Virus record (IMG/VR): IMGVR_UViG_3300042914_000630
Coordinates: 1-62,593 of that record
Strand: one strand, 5' to 3'
DNA from: a virus
DNA length: 62,593 bases
The notes beneath the pieces are model-generated. The model worked only from the letters and a program-made list of their open reading frames with translations, ran no database searches and was not told the DNA's origin. The position numbers and the translations under genes were made by a program. Below are positions 35,301-45,600 of the stretch, piece after piece. How positions within the stretch are numbered: the first letter of the stretch is position 1; each line of letters starts with the position of its first letter.

Positions 35301-36573
35301 CCCAGCTTTCTATGATGGCGTGTTTGATCGTCTAAATCAAGGATATAACCTCTACAAAAAAGACGGTCAGTTCTATATGTTTACACCCGACAAAGCAACT
35401 AAAGATTTTACTATGGTTATTGATTCTTCAAAGCCACAAGAAGTAGTTGAATCTGAAGTTGGTAAGTTTAAGGTTAAGCAGGATAGAGTTAATAAGGCTA
35501 AGCAGATGTTCTTCACTGGAAAGAAGATGCCAAGTTCTAAAGGCATTGCTGAACTAGCCAGACCTTCCACAATCTCTGCAGAAAAGATCGACAGCTTCCA
35601 TAAAGATTTTATGAAGTACTCTTATGATAATGATCTGCAGGAGTTTACTGATTTCCGTTTTATTGATTGGCCTCAGATTTATGCAGAGCACGGTCGCTTC
35701 CCCTTTAAGCCAGCAGAAGTTCCTGAGCAATACTTCTTGCCCGGACATTCGGCTAGCCTAAGCAGACGCGGTAAACTAGCTCTTAAAAATATCAGAGACA
35801 AAGACGCTACCTTTATTGGAGCTGGTGTTGATGAAGCAATGAAGGATGTTGAACCTTTTGTTTCATTAGATGGCTATCAGCCACATCAGGTTCTCCTAAA
35901 ACTTAATGCTTACTTACGAGGAGCTAGTGCTGGTCTAGTATACGGTGCGTTGGATGCGGCAAAGACCGAAGAAGATGTCTACCGTATGGAAGGCGTAAAG
36001 CAAGAGCCAATGAAGTGGTTCAATAAAATCTTTGGTAATGACGATACAGCTCTGTTGCGAAGAAGCAAGATGCCTTCTGGTGATAACATAACAATTCCAG
36101 AAAAGGCATTTAATCTTGTTAACTTTGCAAAAGCTACTGATTATCCTTATGACTCAAAAGCATTTGGTGGTCTTTCTCAACAGGCGTGGACTACGATTAA
36201 GGAATCTAAGTTTACTCCACTAGAGTTAGAATATCAAATCAGAGTACAGGCTGCAACAACGCATAAAGACAAGAAAGAAATTGAGCAACTAAATGCCGCA
36301 CTTGAAACTATTGCAAACGACTCGTTTGTATTGGATTCAACAAAGGCAAACCAGTTTGCCACTGAGCTTTATCAGGCATCCTTGTCTCCACAAGAAACTA
36401 TGACAAAAGAAGAAGCAAAGGCATTGGCTTTCAATCCAGCTGCATTGGTTGAGATCAAAAGACGATACTTTGCTATGACACTAAAACCAGATGGGTACTT
36501 TACCCGTCCCGGCAAGAATGCTTTTACTTCAAGAGTAAGCATGATTTCCGATATGCTTAAACAACAACAATAA
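32368..36573 (+). CDS. Large internal virion protein (gp15 position)
   Basis: 1401 residues, about twice T7 gp15 (747), mostly helical with a Gln-rich N-terminus (SKELQKLLGGSKNLDPIEQT). No catalytic motif recognised. Codon use is AT-rich with many AGA codons. By position it should form part of the inner core and be ejected into the host envelope. Homology to gp15 is not evident by eye. Confidence 0.65.
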   Translation: MAKQNNVSKELQKLLGGSKNLDPIEQTIFETGPQAGFTPPEVANVYQEGQTQFAQQQIGVEAANIDWYTLGQNASQLAAQTYENVLDYLITSKRNGVVELKDKYQSTLDDYYLQQSTELYNADKEKRPPNSKVINDLVTRIKETKDAFKTDAIKVLGNDGYFAEDLDVPSLGLKYQELAVTSRNSLRDIDRFANKLLYETQRVVNGLVKEEEGFSAWKNGAGVRDPKIQPQVFMGVLPLPTHPDNPELPIIGFEKDMSGNWMPLSATDPMTGAQNAPVIQRADGKWYLRPEYIDAFKSADEFKTLIDIDQYSYGPYSAVSNATGQFTVDMERIIKDVVETEQPNIGVAAYVSTALANIPDHLADNAIDRIDGLDEDQKIKLSMMRMHVKNGFEIQQLPQITGLKRDLLKSTYGRVQKLKAGTTIYNVAENEQEVEKFAELTSILSAVMQEYGSPLDEDALSFEATGQNLIDETPEMSASALLTQNPQLVPMVARIAATLDANENLYRDNPEQKAEDMKKLLKEHIKREGYLVMPNDATGIPNILYAPNLMYFNGARDTLLSPQKLAGLPEEKRERLIADPREQNKALANAHLFSTNWTGNVGGENLEDIALRFAQRISPKLDTEVFTTLVNGAVYTKRDDKGARVRSAMPLAELLRLTIAATPSAMEKQGLTPSISEETRPSFDDRLAYAKKIYDDLPMMSEQGAIPWLQADLDITQQNYNFVGTPRGGLPIKFLEIKGTSGVDYKDVMTVRGSKELGAITPRTNDGMPLIFIPSQTDKSGDVAKEFKDGLNRYLEAEQGDYNIAPVSYDVESVPNRGPMTPAEVFSQVNESYLPARAAILVSVDEPLSSFEKALTFFTQNNTAFHDIVKSDPELTDVQKLAWEVAITPDGKQIYNKNKALFTEENLRLLYDKAVANGAKTHVDFMGYIFNAMRVYGDNKELVGGRLTGVEYVTKSTSEDFLGKEGKKAGIVLYEPTSPAFYDGVFDRLNQGYNLYKKDGQFYMFTPDKATKDFTMVIDSSKPQEVVESEVGKFKVKQDRVNKAKQMFFTGKKMPSSKGIAELARPSTISAEKIDSFHKDFMKYSYDNDLQEFTDFRFIDWPQIYAEHGRFPFKPAEVPEQYFLPGHSASLSRRGKLALKNIRDKDATFIGAGVDEAMKDVEPFVSLDGYQPHQVLLKLNAYLRGASAGLVYGALDAAKTEEDVYRMEGVKQEPMKWFNKIFGNDDTALLRRSKMPSGDNITIPEKAFNLVNFAKATDYPYDSKAFGGLSQQAWTTIKESKFTPLELEYQIRVQAATTHKDKKEIEQLNAALETIANDSFVLDSTKANQFATELYQASLSPQETMTKEEAKALAFNPAALVEIKRRYFAMTLKPDGYFTRPGKNAFTSRVSMISDMLKQQQ

Positions 36574-36609
36574 CCTATTCATGGCGCATAGCTCCCAGAA
36601 AGGATACTA

Positions 36610-39600
36610 ATGTTAAATTTCTCTGAAGGTTTTCCCATAATTCCAGAGACACCATCGGCGGGGCCATTGAGACTCAATGCTTATTCCCCCGGTCAGGTAC
36701 TGGCTGCTTATGACGGAGATGATCTAGAGTTCCTAGATCCATCTCAGTTAACCAATCCACTCGTTTATACCCGAGGGGATATCAAGAAGGTAGAAACCTA
36801 TAACCAGTACTACGCACTAACACAAGCTCTTGGTGCTTTGGAAGGAAACCTTACTGGTGTATCAGACGGCATTCTTGGTATTGCCAATGATCCCACAAAG
36901 GGTGCAGCATGGCGACAACTAATCGGTAAAGCTCCACTAACACCTATTCGTTATGGTGATTCTGAGCTTACTCAAGAAGCCATTGATGCAGATCTAAAGA
37001 GTCTAAACATGATGCTGGAGGCCGAGGAGGGGGTAGATTTTTCTACCCTCTCCTACGACCAGCTATCAGATAGACAAAAGCAAATAAGAGATATCACTGC
37101 AAAAGTTTCGTATGCTGAGGCAAGAAACAAGGCAGCTGAAAAGCTTGGCTTTGATTGGCTTGATCAAGTCGCAGCACAGGATATCTTTGGAATAACAAGT
37201 ATACTATCAGATAAAGAATTGGCTGGAGATACTCAAGATATTGAAAAGCTAATGAACAGAGAAGATCCAAACTTTGATTATAAGTCATGGTTTGGTACTA
37301 AATTCTCAAATGAAATTGTTTCTCAGTACCTTGTTGAAAATGGAATCACAGACGATTTCATTAGCGACTCTCCAAATGCAGATCACGCAATGATGCGTAT
37401 CATGGCTCAGTTGAATACATCCGATATTCAAAGACGGATGGAAACTTATAAGCCAACAAATCTAGATTCTTTTAGATTACTTAGAGATGGCTTTATCGGC
37501 GGTATGATCAACAGCCCAGACACAATTCCAAGCGTTGTAGCTGAACTAGGATTAGTCGGTATTTCAACCTTGGCTGGTTCTTTGCTTGCTCCCGGCGCAG
37601 GAACCGTTGCTGGTGCTGCTGCTGGTGTAGCCGCAGCTGAGGGTATCTCTACGGCACTAGGCGCATCTTCAGTCTTTATGAGACTCAAGAAAGCATATGA
37701 TGCTTCTACCTTTGCTGGTCGTGCTTTACGGGCAACTGCCTATACTACAGAAACCCTTTATAAGCTTCCATTGGGTATGATGCCCGGTTATGTAGCAAAC
37801 TTTGGTTTGATTCGCGGAGCTACTGCATCATTTACTTTCGGTGTTGTACAGGGTGGTCTTGCAGAGTACGCTAGACAAAAGCGAGAGATTGCTTTTGGTG
37901 CAGCAACTCTATATGCCAATCCAAATGCAATGACCGATTACAATGCTTCTCTAATAGCTACAACTGCTTTAGAGTCTGGCCTATTGTTCGGCGGTGTCTT
38001 CGGTCTTGGTGGTGGCTTACTCCGTAGTGGTATTGGTGCATTTCAGAATAGAGTAAAAGGTGTAATGATCGACCCCAAGACAGGGTTTAGAAACATTGCA
38101 GACACTCGCTTTACTTTTGAGAACACCCCGCTAGGAAACACAATAGATAATATCCGTGGCTTTGTAAACAGAAAAGAACGAGCACTTATTGATGCTCCTG
38201 TCACTGAGAAAGCAGCTGTAGAATCTGTAATTGAAAACACAGAAGTAACTCCAGAAAAGTTAGCAGCAGATACAGAAGCACGGGTAGATCGTGTCGAAAC
38301 AAGAGAGGCTACTGCTTCTCCTGATGCCGCAAGAGCGACACCAGAAGACGCTGGTACACGCAGATATGAAGGCGAAACAATCCCTGAGTATGTTGCCCGT
38401 GTTGGTCCTAACAGAGCAGTCCGAAACATCTATGAGATTGTTACCGAGGTTGCTAGACGAACAAAAGCAGAAGGCAGTGAGAGACTTATTGAAGCCTCTG
38501 AACAGTTTGATCAGATGTCTATTCAAGACCAGATGCGTGTTCTATTCAATACCAAAAAAGTATTGGATGACGCGAAGAAAGCTGAGACAGATGCTGTCGG
38601 TCTTCCAAAAGAACGAGAGCGTCTTTATGATGAGCTAGAGAAAAGTCGAAAGGCTTGGTTTGCTCGTCTTAAGAAGAAGCTACCAAAGGAAGCTTTCAAA
38701 GCACTTAAGGAAGAGCTAGAAGAAAACAAAAAGGCTTCAGGCAGAAAGCTACCTGAGCTTCTTAAGGAAGCCAGAGATACAGCAAAACCAGCTGCAGAGC
38801 GCAAGGCTGCTTCTGATGAGATGGCTGCTAAGTTGCTTGAGTCTATTTCAGCAGCTGCTGCTTCTCCTGAGCGTGAAGCCCAGATCAAAGCACAAGTTCC
38901 ACCAGAAGTTATTGATACAGTAGATGCTGCAATTGTAGAACACAAGCTTACGGGTACAGTAAGTGACGCAACTGCTGAAGCTCTTAAGGCTGATATTGCA
39001 GGTGTAAAGAAGCAACCAAAAGTTGGTCCTGTAGATAGAATGCTAAATGCAATTTCAAAAAGCATAATTGCAGCTAAGATTGATCCCAATCGTGTAAAAA
39101 AGATTAAAGCTGTAATCAGAGATCCTGATGCATTCGTTAGTCTTGTAGATGGCGATAAAGATAATGCTACTAGGTTCTTTGATTATCTAAATGAACTGGT
39201 TATCAATAATATGATTTCCAGCGCAGACAGACAATTAGTACTTGCTTCTGTTGTTCATTTAAACTTTAGTTCAAAAGCTTTTGGTATTAATTTTAAAGTT
39301 GAAAGCATTCTTGACAAAGCAGGAAACAAGCAAGAGGATCTTATCGGCTCGTTTAGACGCTCTAATAACTCCTTGATTATGAACTTGGATTTTGCTGGTA
39401 CTACTAATGATTTAAAGAGAAGACGAGCAAAAGCTTTACTCCATGAGCTAGGTCATGCTTATTTTGCTCACGAAGCAAGTGGTGATAACTATCTATCGGC
39501 TTTGCGTCTGTACAATAAAACAATTATTTCAAGCGGCATTGAGCTGATGCGGTATCGACCAGATACTCCAGATCCTCTATTGAATTCAGGTTTCTTAAAT

Positions 39601-42600
39601 CAGTATCATATGCAGAATGCTGAAGAAGTCTTTGTTCAGACCTTCTCTCAGATTCTGTTCTCAGAAGCAGAGGCTGTTATTGGAACATGGAGTCCAATGC
39701 AAGTCAGTCGAACAAAGTTTGTTCTAGACAAGATTGCAACCAGTGTTGCACTAGCTGCTACACTGTTTGATAGTTCAGAACACTACGCAGCTGCAAAAGA
39801 AATCATTGACTCTATTACAGACATTGATAATAAAACAAAGTCATTCATCTCAATGCCAACATTGGCTAGAGCATATGGCAATCTCCACAGCATGCTTGAC
39901 TCAGTTGATGATCTGGCTGAATATAATAAGAAGCTTGATGCTGAGTTCCCTGATAGAGATATGAAACCATATCATCTAAATAAAGCTGAGCTAACTCTAT
40001 TTAAAAATAGCAGTAAAGATCCCGGCTTCATAATTGCAATGACCATTATGAAAGCAGATCAAAAGAGTTTTGTCGATTCTAATGGTAACTTTACTCGCGG
40101 CATTAATGATCTAGTAAAAGCCTATAAGGAATACAAACTAGCTCAGCTAACCTCAATGCAAATTAAAGTAGCATTCTTGGTTGGTTCTAATGATTATAAA
40201 GTACTCAAAGGATTGGATAAATTTGATAGACTTGACTTTGTAAAAGACGAGTTGTTCTCTCTTTATTCCCGTGAGTTTGTAAATGGTAAATCAAAGCGAA
40301 CAATCCTACCAGCTACCTATGAAGATCTGGATGCTTTACGCAATCTAGATACAATGGATTATTTAGATCCCACTGGTAGCAGTGTTCCTTATGCTGTCGG
40401 TTTCTTTGGAACAACTGGTGATATTCTAATTGATGCTATTGAGTCAGTCGTTCCTACCGGAAAAGCTCTGGCTTCTGATACACTATCTGCAGAACAAGTA
40501 TCTGCACTAGTTGGAAGCTTGAGAGTAGACGATGCATTAACCACCAATCTAATAGATCAGCTCCGAGTTTATTTGGATAACATTGGATTGGAAGAACTAT
40601 CTGAAGTTGTTATAGAAGCACAGCATCTTGCGTATATTCAGAAACTGAAAAACGATGGCATGCTGGATATAGAAGAACCTTCTAGATCAACTCCAGAATG
40701 GTCTAATAAACAAATAGCTATCACATCTCTTGGTTTGATGCTGAAAGAAAAACTATCCGTAGATCAAATCAAAGTAATCTTGAAAAACAATCTTTCAAGT
40801 TCTATGTATACTTATCTAATCAATAATCACAAGATACCAAAGAAATTGATTGGTGCGGTTAGTAAACTACTGGAAGAAGATGGTATTGTTCTAAACGAAG
40901 ACTCTAAAACATGGGGTATTAGAACAAGTAAGCCAGCAACTAAAGTTACAGCGGCTGCTCAAGAAGCAGCAGTTAGCTTTGAGTCTACAGCTCTAACAAA
41001 GGATAATCTAGTTGATGTTGTTTCTCGTATTATCAAACAATCAATGCGAGGAAATGTTACAGACAATTACTTTGTAGATGCTGCTGGAAGTATGATTACG
41101 CCTAAGCCTGATGCAAAGACTGTGGGTAAAAAAGCTTATGCTGGTAACTTAGAGCTAATTCTCTCTAAGATTGAAAACGGTAGTTTAAAGACTGTTAAAG
41201 ATCTTATCGGTTATATTCACACTACCGCATTCAATCTAAAGAAGGCAGATGTAGCTGAAAGAGAAAGCTTAGAAACCCCAGATGGCGTAGAGAGAACTGT
41301 TGTTGAAGGTCGTCCAGCTACCGCTGCTGATAGAATTGTCACAACCAAAAAAGGTATTCGTAAGACAATTCTTACAGAAGCTCTGGATTTAAACACAGGT
41401 ACAAATGGTAGGCTGCTTACTGCAGAAGAAACCGAACTTGTTAATGTATTTACTACAGCACCAACCAACAAAGAAGCTGGCGTTAAACTTGGTGTTTCAG
41501 AATCAACAGCAGGAAGATATAGAAGAACTCTAATTGCCAAGCTTGTTGATGTCTTTGAGCAATCAGCAATCAGTTTGGATAGCGGCAGAGATCAGATTAT
41601 CTCTGGTCTAAATAAACACTTTGATACTGTAGAGAAAAAAGTAAATGCAGCTAAGCCAAACAGTGAAGAGGCTGTCATTAAAAAGGCAAAAGAAAAGAAG
41701 CCAAAGCCAGAAGCAGATCCCGTTGTTTCTGGAGCAAGAGCTTTGCAAACAGCGGCTTTAGCTGAAAAACTTAGAAACAAAAATCCAGAAGCTGTTATTG
41801 TTCCCTTGCCAAAAGACGCTGAAGGTGTTATGTACAAGGTTACTGATGAAGTTACTGGCAATGAACCAGAAAAGGTTTTCCGGCCTTCTGAACAAGCTGA
41901 TGCTGTTATGCATGGATCTCCAACAGCGTCTAAAGAAGCTGTATCGTTTGTTCCAAAGAAGCCTTTGCCCATGAACTATGGGACCAGTACAGATCTAACA
42001 TCACAGCCAAAGAAACTAGAAAGCACTCTTAAGAGCGCAAGTAGACTTGGTGTTGATGCTCTTGTATTCAAGGATGGTTCTGTAATTCCTGTTAATATCG
42101 AAGAACTTCCAGTTATCGGTAAGACAGAAGTTAAGAAAGAACCTGATGCTGAACCTGAAGTTACTCTCACTGTTGAGAATAAGAAACCAGTACTTAGCGT
42201 TATTTCTAAAGAGCGCAAGCCAACAGAACCAAAACCAAAGAAGGAAAACTTCCCTGTTAAGGTTGAAAAGAAGAAGCTGCCACGCAAACCAAAAGCAACA
42301 ACAGCTGCTCCTGAAACCACAGGACCAAGAATTCCAATGCCTCCTAAGAAGGAGGTTCCTGTTGAAAAGACTCCAAGTGATCAAGTAAAGACACCTGAGG
42401 TCGATGTCGTTGAGCGTAAGGTCAATGAAGACCCAAAGCTTTTACGACAGTCTGGAATGGATTCTAACTTCTTGAAAACATTCATTAAGAAGTATTGGGA
42501 GTCAAAGGTTGAGGCTGATGGTCGCAATACAATGACACCAATGTTTAAGAAAATGTGGTCACACTTTGTGAATGTAAACCAATACATTGCAGATGCCAAT

Positions 42601-45600
42601 AAGAGAATCCTTGGTGATGACATCATGGATAAGTTCTGGACAGCTGTTGATCGCATTCGTGCGGAGTCCCTACGACTAAAGGTAACTGAAGGCCCACAGG
42701 GAAAGAAGCCCTTGTCATACCGCCAGATTCTAGAGCAAGCAGCAAAGGAAGTACAGGTCGAAGGTAAGCCTGAGTTTGTAATTCCATTGTTGCCTGATGA
42801 AGTTAAGTTCGTTAAGGAGAATGAAGCTGGTGATTATAGGCTTTCTGCCCGAAGCAAGAAAGCCAAGGAAATCATCAATGCTGCTGGAGAAGATCCAGTT
42901 ATTCCCCCACCCCCAAGTGCAGATGCCATTGTCCGTGCTGGTGAAGGTCAGCCTGAAGTTCCAGTAGTTGCGGAGCCTGAGCCACCCACACCAAAAGAAA
43001 AGCTTATTGGTCAAGGCATCAATCAGTCTGAGGGTGGTGCTTCAAGACTGCTGCGCTTGAACAACCTTGTTGGTTGGATCTTTGGTGGAAACCAAAGAGA
43101 GAATCGAACTTGGTTTGAAAACTTAATGAACAAGGGAAGCAACGCAACTCAAAGTGCAACTCAGCTTGGCAACACTCTTAGAAGTCAAGTTGATATGCTA
43201 TCGTTTGTTTCCAGATTCTTTGATGATACAAAGACACAGACAGGTCACTTGGTTGGTGCAGGAAAGACTGCATTCAGAACCGCTATGCAGCTCCGGGCAG
43301 AAGAGGGTCGCTTAATGACCCGCATCTTCCGCGAGTATGCTAAGGTTCATAACCTTGTTCCTAGACTGACAAGCGATGTACGGTCTGCTCTGGATATGTA
43401 TATTTATGAATCGCTATTCAAGAATAGACAGCCAAACAAAGCAGACCTAGTTGCGTTGGGTATTCCAGCATATCAAGCTGATGCTGTTGCAAAGCAAGCA
43501 TCCTTGGTAATCAAGTCTGCTCAGATTGCAAACAGAAACATACTTGAGCTGGAAGCACAGACAGGACGCATGAGCATTGTGGATGAGAACGGTAATCCCG
43601 TTTCCCCAACAACCTATGCTCCTGTTCAGTTGGATCACGAAGGGTTGGCACGGTTGGATCAGAACAGCAGATCTGCGCTTATTAAGGCAATGGTTGCTGC
43701 TCGTACAAACCGTAAGCTAAACGATCCAATGCTAGATATAAATACCATGATTGTAATGGGCTGGCTAGATGTAGCCTTTGATGAGGATGCAAAGACACTG
43801 AATGTATTTGCAACTGATCGCACAATCAAGTATTCAGAAGCTTCAAACATGTTTAGTAATGAGACATTGCTAAAGTTGTTCGACGCTGAAATCAAGAAGG
43901 AGGGAATCACTGGTCGTAAGTCAGATCTTCTCAAGCTGCTCCGAAAGAGCAACCCAGAGAAATACTTTGTCTTGGAGTTCGATGATAAGTATGTTATCTA
44001 CCGCATTCCAGAAAAGGTTACTGATCTAGCACCAGCTGATAAGGCTAAGTACATGGAAGCCGTCAAGGGCAATACAGCAATGTATACCGAGAAGTGGCGT
44101 AAGCAACTTAACAATCAGAACTTGATTGAACGGGAAATGAAGGAGATACTTAAGTATAAGACTAAGCAGTATCCCTACAATAACCCCGATGACTTCAACT
44201 CAGTTACGAAGCAACCTTTCTTCAAGATTGATCCAGAAGGAAAGACAGTTCTCCCAATCAGAGGACTCACTCCAGAAGAGCTACTGGCTGCTCCAGAAAC
44301 CAGAGCTGTCCTACGCACAAACCTAGCCGAGTCATACTTCTACTTCCTGAAGGGCCGACACTTTGAGTTGGCCTTCCAGAGAGAGCTGGATAGAATGTTC
44401 GGACAGACAGGAATCACAATCTTGGATGTGTTTGACTATGTAGAAAAGACAGGCTATGAGAACTTTGAGAAGATAGCTGAGCTGGCTAACTGGACTCCTC
44501 AAGAACTCAGCACCGCCCAAAAGGGATTGGCTGATGGCTTGAAGAGACTGAGAGAGGAATATCAGTTCAATGCTGATACCTTACCCTACCTCAACTCCGA
44601 AGTTGGACACTCAGCCAGAATCGGCCTAGCCGCTATCCGCTTCAAGTTCTCAGCTGGCTATGGTATTTCAGCTTTCACTGAAACCTTGGCAGAGCTTGCA
44701 AAGCAAAGTCCTGAGTTCTATAGTATTCCAAAGAATATCGTTAATGCCTTGCGTTATGTATTGGCAGACTACAGATTCTCAAAGCAAAAGCTTTTGGAAT
44801 CTGATATTGGCGATATGACCTTTGTTCTAGAAAACTTCAGGACAGATCTTGCCAACCGTTTCATGGGAGAGATTGGATACGGATCATTCCGTACAGACTC
44901 TCGCCTTGGAACCAAGGTTTCCAACTCAATGCTCAATATCCGAGATGCTCAGGGTGGCCTTGAAACAGCGACCAGAACATTTGAGGAAGCGGGTAAGTGG
45001 ATGCAGAGCATCGGCTCACTACAGGCAGTCACCAATGGAACCCGTGCTTTGGCTAAGCAGAGAATCCAGAGAATGATCTGGAAGCATATCCAAAAGGGTA
45101 ACATTGAAAGATTGTTTGATGTATTGCAGGAGTCTGCTACCGCTGATGAGTTGGCTCAGCTAAAGAAAGCAGCTGCTACTGATAGCAGAGCAGAGGCTTC
45201 TCTTTGGAAGAAGTTTGCTGGCCTTGCCAGACATCAAGCCAAGTTTGGAGATGCCAATGAAGCTGCCTTGTTCCTGAAGTATGGTCTGACCACCAAGGAA
45301 CAGATTGTTCATCTCAAGTGGGCAATGGAAAAGGCAGGACATAGGGATGGTAGAATAAACATCTTTAATCTCTTGGATATCCATGAAGATCTCAGGGATA
45401 ATCCAGTAGATGGGTTCAGTCCTGATATTCTTGAATCAGCCATTTCAGCTTATGCTCACATGGTTGAAGACCTGATTATCAAGACATCTACCTCTGAACT
45501 TAAGGGCTTGAATAAGATCACCTCCTTGGATTCCAGAAGTGCCTTGGGCAGAATGTGGTATGCCCTTACCTCTTGGGTACGGTCATATCAAGACAATGTT

